A stretch of DNA of 64,000 nt from positions 1-64,000 of the forward strand of contig JANQBS010000002.1 in assembly GCA_033085395.1 (NCBI GenBank), read 5' to 3'. Source of the DNA: Xanthoparmelia taractica. Taxonomy: Eukaryota; Ascomycota; Lecanoromycetes; Lecanorales; Parmeliaceae. The notes beneath the pieces were generated by a model that saw only the letters and a program-made list of their open reading frames with translations, was not told where the DNA came from and ran no database searches. This document shows positions 12,601 through 23,706 of the stretch, in pieces (position 1 is the first letter of the stretch; the number at the start of each line of letters is the position of its first letter). The position numbers were made by a program, and so were the translations under genes.

Positions 12601-13098
12601 CCGCATGCTTCACTGGAATTGCCTGAACATCCCATATTGCAATCCCCTGCAGGGGTGGCAATAGAGCCGCTGCCGAGTGTGTTGCCACAGAAGCATTCCT
12701 GCGAGTACTCCAATCCAGCAATCCCATACTTCTTACCACTGCAATATGCGATGCAGGATTCATCGGTCATCTTCGTGCCATCGGAATAGTAGTCACCCGT
12801 CAGAGCGCGCGCGTTTGCCGTGTCACTGATACGAAGGTTTAGCTCTCTGCAAATACGGTTAGAACGGAGGGGAGTGCAGACTTGTAGCAACCTTGATATT
12901 TCCAACCGGTCGGGAGAGTGTTAGGGGTAACCAGACCTCGCTTGTGCAGCGAGCGATGGCCTTGGGGAGAGGCATATGAGAGGCTTGACTGGGAACATCG
13001 TTAATATTCTTTCTCATCTGACCATCCTTTGATCTTAGACGTACAATCAAGGCTAGAAGCGTCAACGGGTAAAGAAACTTTGGAGCCATTGACAACAA
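9638..13098 (-). CDS. Secreted copper radical oxidase with four WSC domains
   Basis: Seven exons: 13098-13045, 12988-12882, 12825-12508, 12445-12309, 12254-11588, 11526-11387, 11331-9638 (introns 54-62 bp), about 1038 aa; an alternative start is 13089. Exon 1 gives a signal peptide (MAPKFLYPLTLLALI), followed by a KR site in exon 2. Four WSC domains follow, each with GCY..C..C..CFCGN/CYCGN..CNM.C.G; introns interrupt three at the GCY or EC motifs. The C-terminal 540 residues are a glyoxal/galactose-oxidase (AA5) beta-propeller. It has the FCSAG cysteine and WY tyrosine expected to cross-link, the Tyr-His pair in RLYHSEA, and the late histidine in STHGNSMG. Such enzymes oxidise aldehydes or alcohols extracellularly and make H2O2; WSC domains bind glycans. 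Substrate cannot be told from sequence. Confidence 0.92.
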
Positions 13099-13170
13099 CG
13101 GTGGAGCAAGGTAGGACGAATGGCCTGCTCTTTGCTCTTAAAAGCGAATGGCGATGCAAGAGGAAGGGGG

Positions 13171-13345
13171 CATTAAAGATAGTAGATACGATGAAGAGGA
13201 TAGGTACAATGAAGAGTATAGATAGAGTGAAGGCAGTAGACACAATAGAGACAATAAGGATAGTAGAGCCAGTAGCGACAGTGGATATCGTAGAGACCGT
13301 AGAGACAGTGGAGATAGTAGAGACAGTAGAGACAGTAGAACAGAA
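13171..13345. repeat. Degenerate 9 bp-type minisatellite (GTAGAGACA-like)
   Basis: About 175 bp of imperfect tandem units around GTAGAGACA / GTGGAGAT on the plus strand, seen as a pyrimidine-rich TCTACTGTC array on the minus strand. It lies just upstream of the copper oxidase start and fills all frames with repetitive ORFs (VETVETV, LLSLLSLL) that are not genes. Confidence 0.8.
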
Positions 13346-13777
13346 GAGACAAGATGCACAATCACATTAAGTAGTTTTTGGGAAGAAAAGAAAGGACGAA
13401 GACAACATTACGAGTCTTCCAAATCCGGCGAGAGTGAGACTTTAGTCGCTGTACACCACGAAATGACAGGGAACTAGCTGATATGCGGTACCACCACATC
13501 CATTCATCTGCCTTTCTGGCTACATACCACAAAATATGGAATCCTTGCTTCCTGTATGAAGTAATAGGGGGATGTTCATTAAGCTCGGTTCTCATACGAA
13601 TCATAGTTCTCTCATTTAGCTGTAGCTAAGTCGTAGGGCTAGTAAGGTAAGTCCCAAATTTTAGCGTGTGTTGGTCTGGCCGTCGCTACTGCAGTACCTA
13701 GTCTTTCCCACCCGCCCACGCCATTTTCTAGCGAATTCTCGTATCTGGGTCATTAGAAGGTGGCTTTGTGGGGGCTG
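13346..13777. other. Intergenic
   Basis: No coding feature supported. Confidence 0.4.
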
Positions 13778-14056
13778 CTAAGCTGCTTCGACTCCGGGCT
13801 TCAGGACACGGCTCATGGATAGGTAGAACACATGTGAGGAGAGTACGAGAATGAGTAAATGTAAGCGAGGCTGCTCTAGACTCAGCTTTGGGCGCAGAGA
13901 GATGCATTGGAGGACGACTAGTACCACTGCGTGTCTTCGTCCGCAGGTCATGGCAAGATGAATTGAGAAGTTGGGCTGTTCAAAGCCAATAAATCCTAGA
14001 ACGCCGAGTGATTTTCGAAGAGAATCCAAGCTTTCTTCTCCTTTATCACGGGGCAT
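13778..14056 (-). CDS. Small hypothetical protein (92 aa), uncertain
   Basis: An ATG at 14056 opens 92 codons without a recognised domain; the middle is hydrophobic and Leu-rich. Support is limited to a good TATA-like element (TATATAAAAAG, minus strand about 14120-14130) some 70-80 bp upstream and an isolated position. It may equally be a chance ORF or part of an unrecognised gene. Confidence 0.25.
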   Translation of the reverse strand: MPRDKGEESLDSLRKSLGVLGFIGFEQPNFSIHLAMTCGRRHAVVLVVLQCISLRPKLSLEQPRLHLLILVLSSHVFYLSMSRVLKPGVEAA

Positions 14057-17037
14057 ATGTTTATTGTCAGATGGAGCAGAAGTACGAAGTAGCTGGACAG
14101 ATGCTGGGGGGATACCCCCTGAGGCTTTTTATATACCTATATTTAGCATTCTCTTGTGGGAGAGAAATGCGAGCAGCATAAGCCGCTAGCCCGCTTAATC
14201 TCAACCAGACATATTCTCGGTGCCCACCCAAGCTTCCCTCTATCCTATATCTTGCCTTCCTTAGGTATGCCTGGGCGACCTCATGTGCTGTGGAGGAAGG
14301 ACAGAATGGGAAGGAACCTTGCGGAAGACTGGTTTGGGTGGTAGAATGACCGCTCAACTCAGTCTGCTGCCAGATGTCTCTATGCTTATTCTGTACTACA
14401 TGTGGTTGCAGTTCTCAACGATTAGAGTTAGGGATCGTCTGCTGGGATCATTGGGGCGCGTGGGGCGGGGATGAACGGAGTTTGGGGCCCCAACTGGCTT
14501 GGGTGCCATTTCCGAGCCACATGTTTAGCATCCTTTCTAAGTAGGCAATTTGAAGGTCTCGTGAGCACTGAGCAGAGATTTTGGCGTTTACTTCGTAGGA
14601 GATAGATAGGGCCGAGGAGACTTTGCCCGAGGACCCCCGTGAGCTATGAGACAGTAGGAAGTAGTACTAACAATCTTTAAGGTTGGCGGTGAGAAAGATG
14701 TCGCGTGGTCGGTTGTTGTTGTTCTCTACTAACTGTTACCGTTGGACGTTCGGCTGATCTCGAATACGAAGCAAGTGACCAATCGCGTCCAAAGATTAGC
14801 GAACAAGTCTTTTATCCCCCAGCGTCTAAAATTAGCCAAGAAATTCGTGCATTTCAAAACTCGTACATTAGTCTATAAAAGTAGCGTGGACCAGTCGTGA
14901 AGAAAAAGTAAGGTGAGGTATAGGCCAATCATTGAGAGGTATATCTCTAGTTATATTAGATGCCGCGTACAAGTAATTTCCTAAGCGTCGTCCATTCTTT
15001 GGTACGCTACTCCGCCACTTGAAATGTAAATTCTTGTAAATTCTCCGTCAAGCCCGTCAAGCCCGTCTTACTCGCATACACTATGTTAGCGGCTTGAATC
15101 CTTGATGCAAATCCTTCACCTCCATTTTGTTCTCTTTCGCCAGAGATCCTATCGGCTGACGATATGTAAGGTACCTTAAGGTAGATTTCAGGGGCTTAGC
15201 CAAGACATTGTCAAGACAGTCTTATACCAAGTACGAAAAGTGTCAGTCCACAGGGCACACCGCCAATCAATCGGTCGACCTAAAAAGTGATCCAGAATGC
15301 ATCCAAAACCACCCCCATCTACCTTGTCGCTTATGCCATCCCTTTCATTTAGGAGCGTTCGCTATCCAAATCCGAGCATATCCCGCTTCTGACTTGTTTC
15401 AACTCGATATATCTAGCTGTCGGTGCTCTCGGCGATGGTCTTGGCACACGGGATGCAGTGCGGATTCTTGTTTTTCCCCACGGTATATGTGGTAGCGTTC
15501 TTTTGGCTTTGTGCTGCTGAAAAGGGGCACCGCGGGTAAACTTCCACAAAGTGATGGACGATCAAGTCCGAGAGCATAATAAACTGGTATAGAATGTATA
15601 TGCGTAGTCTAGCTAGCAGACTGTTTGGGATCCTTGTCAAGCGGATGCCGGCTTACGAGAGAGATTGGCGTCTCACCTGGTCCAAAAGGACTGGAAATAA
15701 AGCGTTACTTAAGAGAATGAGAATCTCTTTGGCGTTTCTGCTGCTTATACCATGAAGAACCCCTTTATCAAGACCCTAAGACTCCGACCCCCAATACCAA
15801 TCTATGAGGACGGCGACAGCAGTCGGCGCTTCGCTAAGCCTGAGGAAGACCAAAGCCATAATGTGAACAGATGCCGAGAGCAATCCTTCGTAGCTAGGCC
15901 TCAGCCCTATTAGGGCGCCAACGACAACCTCGAGTTGATACCGAGGATAGATAGCGCTAGTGCGGGGCAGCTGGTGCTCGAAAGCAAAATCTCACGACAC
16001 AGTCGAGAAGCTCTCCTTTGGCCTGGAACGGATTGATGCGGGTCGAAAGTCTCGCATTGGGCATAGAACAGAAGCCTCCAGGAGTGAAGCCACTCCAGAT
16101 CAATCTTACCCCTCTTTCCCTTCTTTCGGCAGGAACCAACATTGTTCGGACCGAGTTGGGCTGTCGAGCCTGAGAAGGTTGTGAAGTCAGGGTAAGCTGA
16201 CTTTACCCGCTTCCACAGTTCGATATTTGACCGAATCCTGCCGTCCGGTCGCCGATGCCAAAGAAACGGTAGACAGTGTCCATGCTATCTGACGTTTATC
16301 GACAACACCTTTCGTAATACCCTTAGTAGCGGAGTGGGGGAGCAGCAAAGGGCACGTTCTCTTTCTGGACGATAGGCACCTTCCTTCTGGTGCACAGGAT
16401 TATCATCGCGATACGCGCTCACGAGTCCCACGGCTCCAACTGGCATGGTCGAGCTGTACGTATTCTCCTGCGCCTACGTAATTCAATGTGGAGATATAAC
16501 CACCGACTTAAAATCGTGCGTAGGCTGCCAGATGTTCGGGTCGAGCAAAAAGTAATGATAAACGGTCTCAGAGATGTTAATCTGATGTCCTTGAGTTATC
16601 AATCAAATCAGACAGCATTGGCCAAATGAGCACCGCTAAGCCTAAAATAGATTCATACCGCGCTAACATTAGGCTTGCACTAAGCAATAGAGCTAGCCTG
16701 AAAGGTGAGGGAAGCGTCTGAGAAATGAGAGTGATCGGGCAAACCTCGGTGTTTACCTCGCCCAATAGCCACAGCTGCGTTGTCCACTGACAACACTACA
16801 TTGTGATCAGGTATGAAGACTTCTGCTCGGAGATCCCGCCTCCTCTTGTTAGAGGCCCATAGCAGATAGGGTTTGCCGTCGATTCGATCCCTATTCAGCT
16901 CCAACTCTGTGGAATGCCGGATCTTTGCCAATAAGAGCTTCGAGCGTAAGGTAGCGCCCGGTCTTAATACACTCTGCTGGCAGATTTGCCCTACGATGCA
17001 CTAAAATCATCTCCCAATGCACAAAGTCTTGCCCAGC
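14057..17037. other. 3 kb stretch without a supported gene
   Basis: Only short open frames, none with recognisable motifs, plus scattered stops on both strands. Composition is near normal, with AT-rich patches near 14770-15010. It may hold old relics too decayed to name. Confidence 0.4.
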
Positions 17038-17977
17038 CTATTCCATAGCCTTTCGGAGATCCCAGGCCATCTCTCCACCTTTCACGCCATCCAGTACAAA
17101 CAAGCAGTCGTTCTCACGAGCCGCCTCATCACCCTTGAGATATGCCGCAGCTTTTGCAACGGCCTCCTTGCGATCCGTCAGCATCCTGGGTGCTAGCCAA
17201 CACCAAAGCCCATGCGCGTTCACCCTGTCTGCGCCGATCATCCGCTCTCGTCTCTCATGAGAGGTATTTTCGGTACTACCCAGATCAAACTCAATATGAA
17301 GCCCCTGCAGGCCACCAATCCTGGTGATGCTGTACACCCAGTTCAAGCCACTCGTTGCCCCCCGTCCTCCGTGAGAAGGTCCGTATCTACGGCCCTTGAT
17401 TTTGAGACTGAGGTCTCGCAATTTCAAGCCCGCCATGCAGCTCACCTCTCGGAATATGCACACCCAGTTGAGATTACCGGATTTCGCTCGATGTAGCCGT
17501 CGATCTCCAGATGGAAGCCTATGCACTTGATATTGGCCAGTGATTCCGGGGTTCGATCCCTTAAGAAAGGCATCACGGCGCTCATGCTATGGAAAAAAAA
17601 GGTGTTCTCCTGGTTGAATATGGGGTGAGTTTCTGTCGAACCTCCTTGTTCGTGCGTAAGAGAGCCGGACTCAGACTGGAGATGCGAACGGCGTCCCTGG
17701 TGTAGATGGTCTTGAAGAAGTAAGGTATCAATCGATGAGGTGGACATACACTTTGCGTGCACTTACACGAGCACCCGATGCCTGCTTTAGCTGTGCAGAC
17801 GGTGCTCGCAGTCTGATAGCGGTCTCTGAACCGTTTAGCGGAACGCTTCATGGTCATGTATTGATCAGGATGCATGTCCAGTATGTGCACACTGTCTTGG
17901 GCAACAAGCGCGTTACGGTAGATGATATTTCGCACTTCTCCCGGTAGAGAGAGGAAGGGGAATGCTTCTTCGCTCAT
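17038..17977 (-). pseudogene. F-box/2EXR-like protein, frameshifted copy
   Basis: Start at 17977 (MSEEAFPFLSLPGEVRNIIY) matches the LxLPxEVRxxIY pattern of fungal F-box-like/2EXR proteins. The frame runs to LLRTNKEVRQ, shifts by one base near 17630 into HPIFNQENTFFFHSMSAV, and shifts again near 17490 into NLNWVCIFREV and onward to the stop at 17038. The intact neighbour at 18661 has the equivalent order (LLLVNHQIRAEALAPFYARS then FRSMSAVIPFLTDR), so the shifts look like real lesions rather than introns. A GTAAGT lies near 17765, but using it does not restore the frame. Confidence 0.65.
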
Positions 17978-18660
17978 GATTGTGGTACCTTGTGAAGGCT
18001 TAAGGGGAAAAGTGGGCGATATCCGAGGAACCAAGAGCTAGTGTCAGTTTACTTTCGGAGTGTGTTGAACGAAACCGCTTATTCTAGCATATATCACAAA
18101 GATCCCTATCCAGAAAGTATCTGGGCGCTGCTAGTGGAGACGACTCTACGAGACTAGATTATCTCGACAATGGTGCGATCTCCCATGAAACAACTGAGAG
18201 CATATCACCAAGTTGATGAGGGTATTCCGGACGCCAGAACTGCGTCAGCTGAGATTCAATTGCCATAAGAAACACAAAGACAATTCCTCTACGTATCTTC
18301 TCAAGTGTTCTTGATACATTTCTTCGATGTCTGCGAAACACAACACCTCTCTTACGATTTCGTCAACATGTTTTGCTACGAAAATTTTTACGATCTTCAT
18401 GACACACCTTGTCTTTTCAACTCATTCAACACCATCTCCTCGTATTTTTTGTCAAGAACAGACTTTTTTAGGCATGTCATCAACGAAGTCGTTTTGTACA
18501 GACCTTGCTAGCACATCTCTTCTTGCCTTGTTTTCAACACCACTTTTCAACCCATGTCACCAAGAATACCGGATTCCTACAACACTGCCGTAGCGCCTGA
18601 CGCATACATATACGAGCATGCTCAACAAATCATCCTCCACATCGCACGAACACCCTCAAC
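17978..18660. other. Divergent promoter region
   Basis: Shared upstream region of the broken copy (minus) and intact copy (plus). The last 300 bp before 18661 are pyrimidine-rich on +, as in fungal 5' leaders. Short ORFs here (18305-18593) have no support. Confidence 0.4.
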
Positions 18661-19581
18661 ATGGATCATGTACCCTCCATGTTTCTCTCACTCCCGACAG
18701 AAGTCCGTCTGATGATCTACCGGTACATCACCAATGTATCAGATGTCGATTTTCAAATCAACGTCGAAGATCTAGACCCACGAGCGTACAGAGCCGGGAA
18801 GCGCAACGGCCTCTACCTGCAACAAACAGCCTACCAGCCCAAACACCCCCAGAACGCCCCTTATCCACGCCAACGTCAGCCCGGCCCTCGCTACAAAAGC
18901 CAATTACCCACGATAGAGACGACCTACAGGATACTTAATAACTTATCGCGCCATGATCATCCAACGCCCAACCTCCTCCTCGTAAACCATCAAATTCGAG
19001 CCGAAGCCCTCGCCCCCTTCTACGCGAGAAGCACCCTGCACTTCCGCTCCATGAGCGCCGTTATACCCTTCCTAACCGACCGACGCGACTACCTCGCATG
19101 CTTCAAATCCTTCGAATTGTCTCTGAACATCGACCCGGACGGTCACAGCAGCGACGTGCATCAGCAGTCGACTCACACGTTCGCTAAAATGGCCTCGATG
19201 CTCTCCCTGCGACTGGAATTTCTCAAGTTGATGATCAAGGATCCGAATCGCTATTGCTTGGACCAATCGCTCCGCAAGCGAGACCACATGCGCTGGATAG
19301 ATGCGCTCGCGAAGATTCAGGGATTGGTATCCGTCCAGAGCGAGTTCCTGCTGGATAAGAAGGAGAGGACGAGGGCCTGTGGTTGTTTTTATCACAGCGA
19401 CGAGGATTACGATTTGTGGGCTTTGGGCAAGGACACGCGAATTTACTGTGAGATGAAGCTGGATTGCTATCTTGAGCGCCGGATGTTGGAGCCCGCCCGG
19501 GCGGAAGCTCGGAGTGGGTGGCTGGCTTGGCGCGAACGGCGGTTGGAGGAGAAGGGGGACTATGTTTGGCATTTGTCGTGA
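18661..19581 (+). CDS. F-box/2EXR-like hypothetical protein
   Basis: Single-exon gene, 306 aa. The N-terminus FLSLPTEVRLMIYRYI is the typical opening of fungal F-box-like/2EXR proteins, many of unknown role and some linked to ubiquitin ligase adaptors. A Pro-rich variable stretch (about 50-90) is followed by LLLVNHQIRAEALAPFYARS and FRSMSAVIPFLTDR, then a charged helical C-terminus. It pairs head-to-head with the broken paralogue at 17038-17977, with which it shares the SMSAV-PFL-DR block. No catalytic motif is visible. Confidence 0.75.
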   Translation: MDHVPSMFLSLPTEVRLMIYRYITNVSDVDFQINVEDLDPRAYRAGKRNGLYLQQTAYQPKHPQNAPYPRQRQPGPRYKSQLPTIETTYRILNNLSRHDHPTPNLLLVNHQIRAEALAPFYARSTLHFRSMSAVIPFLTDRRDYLACFKSFELSLNIDPDGHSSDVHQQSTHTFAKMASMLSLRLEFLKLMIKDPNRYCLDQSLRKRDHMRWIDALAKIQGLVSVQSEFLLDKKERTRACGCFYHSDEDYDLWALGKDTRIYCEMKLDCYLERRMLEPARAEARSGWLAWRERRLEEKGDYVWHLS

Positions 19582-20348
19582 GAGGGGTTTAATCGTTCAG
19601 CACAGAAAGAGGGAGGGAGGAGTTGAAGAGTAGATGGGTGAGGAAATGCTTGCGACCTATCAATTACCTGACTAGATACACAAACCATACAATGTGGAGA
19701 TTTTGCCACGTCCTCAGGTGCTTCCGTATTGACAATGTTTGCGCTTTCCCTCGGACGATGGAAGATCCCGCACCTCTCACTTGAGATCTAATCGTAAACC
19801 TATCTACGAACAGAAACTCCAGACCTTCTACAGCCATCAACCACGACACCCCGGCCCCTTTTGCCCCCGCCCCCTTTTTCAAGCCTCTACAAAAGCAACA
19901 ACCTATCAACACTTACTCACTGCCTGACCCAGAAACCCCATCCAGCCTTGTACAAACAAGTTCAGCAGCATAATCACTCGTCCAAGCCACGAGGCCCGCA
20001 AAGCCCACGAAGTTGTAGGTCTCTGCGATTGACTGAACAGCCCCTACCAGTTCAATGCCAACCTTGGCACCGGGAATCAGGTACTGTGGAGCTAATAAAA
20101 ACGGGGGTCTTTGGGAGAACGTGTCTACGTGTCGTGCAAGAATGCTACCTCATCTTGCCTCTATAGATGCTATAGTCTAATCCAAAACCACATCCTCAGC
20201 AAGCAAGCCGTGAGCTGGCAGGACCACTATCACCCTTTCATATTGAACAAACAATCCATCTTTATGCAATCGTGCAAAGAATGCTTGCTACCTTGTCCTT
20301 GACCCATCTGTGTAGGTATGTATATAGGTATATCCCACCATTTCTACC
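19582..20348. other. Intergenic between two 3' ends
   Basis: Lies downstream of both the + strand gene and the - strand DUF3605 gene. Short ORFs only. Confidence 0.45.
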
Positions 20349-20865
20349 TTATTCTAAAATCGTACCCTCGGGAAACTGCGCGCTAACGGGCTCATCGCCC
20401 TTTGTGATCTCTTTTATAAACTCCATGTCCGGATCCTTCATCATGACGTGGAAATGCTCCATGGCGTGTATGGATTTGAGCTTGGCCCAGTTTTTGAACC
20501 AGATGACCTTTTGGCAAGATGCTGGTTAGTTCGAACCCAACATGACGCGAAAAACCGACAGACGAATAAGAATATAGGCATTGTTTACGAGGAAGAAAGA
20601 GGATCTCACATTCTCAGCCGGCACCCTCGACCTAAACGTCCTATCCACAAACCCATCAATCTTCCCCCGCATCTCAGGCGTCAAATCGCCATTCGGATCA
20701 TTCTCGTCCACGTCCAGCGGGAACTTTGTCCAGACGCACAAATGCACGATGCTCTTGTCGATGCCGTACGGCCAGTCATTGTAGATGATTTTGATATCGT
20801 CTACTCAACCCCCGACCCAAACACAAACACTTCCGTTAGAAAAAATTCAACCCTATCAAAACACA

Positions 20866-20898
<33 letters not shown>

Positions 20899-21350
20899 CC
20901 CCTTCTCCCCCCCCTCTTCCCCCCAAGAAAAACGAAAGAAGAAAGAAAAAAAAACACACCTTCCACCCCAAACTTCTCCCCCCCCTCCCACTCATCCTCA
21001 TCACCCCACCCCAACCTCCCCCCCCTAACAAACCTCCCCACACCCCCCCACTCCCCCCCCCTCAACCTCTCCATATAGCACAAATAATTCCTATGATCGA
21101 GCGGCGCGCGCCTGAACTCGTCGATTCGATTTTCCTTGACGATCGTCTGTACCTCGGGCCATGAGAGGCGGTGGAAGGAAGCGGAGGGCGTGGAGAGGAT
21201 TTCGATGTTGCGGGGGGAGAGGTTTACGAGGAAGGGGGGGCAGGTTGGGGGGCGGAGGTGGGGGGGGATGTTGAGGTGGTAGTAGGGGAGTGGGAGGTGG
21301 GACGAGGTGAGGGACGAGGTGGGGGAGGTGGAGGGGGAGGGGGGAGACAT
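20349..21350 (-). CDS. DUF3605 family protein
   Basis: Three exons: 21350-20960, 20800-20610 and 20507-20349 (introns 159 and 102 bp), 246 aa. After a Pro/Ser-rich N-terminus comes RLSWPEVQTIVKENRI, then LDHRNYLCYMERLR. Exon 2 supplies DDIKIIYNDWPYGID and IVHLCVWTKF, and exon 3 FKNWAKLKSIHAMEHFHVM. This order (R..WP, Y..NDWPYG, H...W.K) is the DUF3605 pattern found across fungi, of unknown function. Intron 1 contains a CA/GT microsatellite and homopolymer tracts. The region around exon 1 is strongly strand-biased (G runs on +), so small sequencing errors there could alter the middle of exon 1. Confidence 0.85.
20861..21060. repeat. CA-repeat and C-homopolymer tracts
   Basis: (CA)n at about 20863-20898 followed by long C-rich runs with CCCCCC blocks. 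It falls within intron 1 and the end of exon 1 of the DUF3605 gene. Confidence 0.85.
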
Positions 21351-21846
21351 TGGGGGATTTTTAAGGTAGGGGGGGGTTTTGGGGTGAAGATGGGGGTGGG
21401 TGGTTGGTTGGGTGAGGGTTGAGGGGAGGTTGAGGGTTGGAGGGTTTTATTGTTGCATGAAGGATGAACTCTATAAAGGTATTGACAGCGGGCAATGAGC
21501 TAAGGTAGCTAGACGACAGGATCGACATACTGTAGGTTCTTTTAGAGAACGAAAAGCGCCTAGAATGAGATATCTCCGTATAATGATTGGTTACCTCCAA
21601 CATCAATTTTTTTTAAAGCTAAAGTATTTGACTAGCCGTCCTCTTGATACGGTATGATAGTAGTACAGAGTAAAGTAACAGAAAGAGATGCCCAAGCACC
21701 TTGCTATGTAATAGTATATCATAGCAAATGCTCGCTCGCCCCTAAAACCCTCCCTTCAGCCGGCATTAAAAATAGATTCCATTACAAAAGGGTATATCCG
21801 AAAGAAGAAATCCTATAAACGCCTCTCTTGTAGATATATAATCCAC
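21351..21846. other. Intergenic with G-rich start
   Basis: Very G-rich from 21351 to 21440 on +, then AT-rich. It is the upstream flank of the DUF3605 gene and 3' flank of the next gene. No gene seen. Confidence 0.5.
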
Positions 21847-23246
21847 TCATCTCCATTCCATCCTGCTCCCAATAGGAGCATACCTCCTCCCGCCAACCCC
21901 AGTCATTGGCCCCACCGACCTTGCGCCTCTCCTCTGATCCTCCACTCTGTACTCGTTTCTTGGATCCCCCCTCCCCCTTAAATCCATACTGCGGTTCCTG
22001 GGTATGCTCGGTCTCGGCGCATCAAACACATCGTCCATGTCTTGCCAACGCACGTTTTTTGGTTTCGAGGGCGAGGGGTTGCAAGGTTGCCTCTGGTTTG
22101 GCGAGTAGCCTTGGGCAGGACGCTGGGGAGGAACGCTTGTAGAATGACGTCCAGAGCCAGACGGGCCTGAGGCAGAGTGAAGCTGGGCGTGATAGCGAAC
22201 TGGACTCATAGAGGCAGAACTGGTGGTGATGCTCGATGTGTCCGACGTGTCAGAGCTCGTGATGGAGATGTCGCTTGGGATTCTGGTGTGTGTTGGACGG
22301 ACGTGGTGATTGCCATGTAGATGTTGAGGATGATGGTGAGCATGGCTGATTGGTGGTGGAGAAGAGTAGGCTCTATCATCAGGTAGACTGCTACGGCGGC
22401 GCTCAGGAGACCAAGGCTCCTGATTCGGATACTGTGATGGTAGGCGTACTGCGTGTGGGATCTGAATGAACGGTGGGCCGCGGTGGTTGGCGCGAGGATG
22501 GTTGAAATATCCAGCGCCATGCGCAGCATCAAAGATCGAATGCGAATCGACCGACGAAGTATCCCTAGAGCTCTCCAAATCGATATCACTTAACGCCAGA
22601 TTCGGTCTCGGAGGCATCGCCCTCGCCGCCGACGCCTGCGCTTCCAACATCAGCTTCTCCGCAACATTCTCATGCCACTCCACCATTTCCGTATCAGGCT
22701 CAAACGGCAGACTCTCCTTGGGCAGTATACTCGGGAAAGGCGCACCATCAGCCGGGTTTGTGAGATCGAAGCGCTTCACCGCATTTTGCAGGAAGGGTAC
22801 ATGCTCTTCTGGCTCCAACAGGAGCTGGACCGTTTGCCATCGTACGAAGCCCGCAGGCGTCAGAGCTGGTGTTGTAGGTGGGGTGTAGGGATCTTTTTCA
22901 GGTTGTAGGGTGTGGTAGCAGCCAAGGGATTGGTAGATGAAGGAGAGAGAGGCTTGCGAGGTCTCTAGGAAGAGAGGGTCGTAATCACCGCCGACAAGAC
23001 GGTAGAAGGCTGCGAGCTTAGCGGGCGTAAGGGTCTGGATGTCCCAGGGCGCAATGTGTCTATTCTGCAAGCAAAGCCGATCAATGATTAGTCTTCATTC
23101 ACACATGGCCATGGGGTAGGGGAGCAAGCACTGACAATATAGTTTGCGACTCCAAGCAACAGCTGCTCGAATATGGGTGTAGGAGACTTGTCCGCCTTAA
23201 TCAAGTAGCCCCAATATTCTTGCGCAGCTACCGCGGTGCCCGCCAT
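21847..23246 (-). CDS. DUF7514-like hypothetical protein
   Basis: Two exons, 23246-23136 and 23064-21847 (71 bp intron, donor GTCAGT, acceptor TTGCAG), 442 aa. The N-terminal 150 residues (AAQEYWGYLIKADKSPTPIFEQLL; DIQTLTPAKLAAFYRLVGGDYDPLF; SFIYQSLGCYHTLQP; GFVRWQTVQLLL) form a compact helical domain like fungal DUF7514. The rest is low-complexity and disordered, rich in Ser, Pro, His and Arg, with many possible phosphorylation sites. The start at 23246 is the first ATG giving the conserved domain without a long unlike extension. Molecular role unknown. Confidence 0.8.
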
Positions 23247-23706
23247 GGCTGCTGTTGTTGCACGAATTGGAAGTCTTTGGCTATTTGGCAATCGGCTTTC
23301 AGTGACATAACCCTGCAGGTACCCTAGTTTGAAGCGGGTTACAGGATCCTGCAAGTCTCATGACTACTTTATCATGAGCAGTTGTTCAAGTTTTGGAGTC
23401 AGCAACTCTGGTGGAGGCTGATTTTTGAAGATCCTCTTGTGGGAAATTACCACTTTTAAAAAAGGAGACGAGGAAGAGCTCATTGCCAGATAGCGCAAAA
23501 GATGCAAATGTGCCAGCATCGGAGCAACTAGATCAATTCTCACGGGCTGTGGAAACCCCTGCATGAGGCTGTACATAGATGTATTTCTCTATCATCCACA
23601 TGGCTTCAATCAGTGCCATCTCTTTATCACGACTTCCTTAAAGATACTCCAAAAGCCTCCCATCCAAGCTCCACTGGCCCCCCAATCCCATTTCCAAATC
23701 TCATAT
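23247..23706. other. Intergenic
   Basis: 5' flank of the DUF7514-like gene and 3' flank of the transporter. The short frame at 23364-23576 has no support. Confidence 0.4.

Noticed and set aside
13138..13370. Repetitive ORFs on both strands (VETVETV, LLSLLSLL)
   Set aside because: They are translations of the minisatellite in several frames, with no start context or family.
17545..17565. GGTTCGATCCC, a tRNA B-box-like word
   Set aside because: It lies inside the coding frame of the broken F-box-like gene (RDRTPESLAN) and has no matching A-box or cloverleaf around it.
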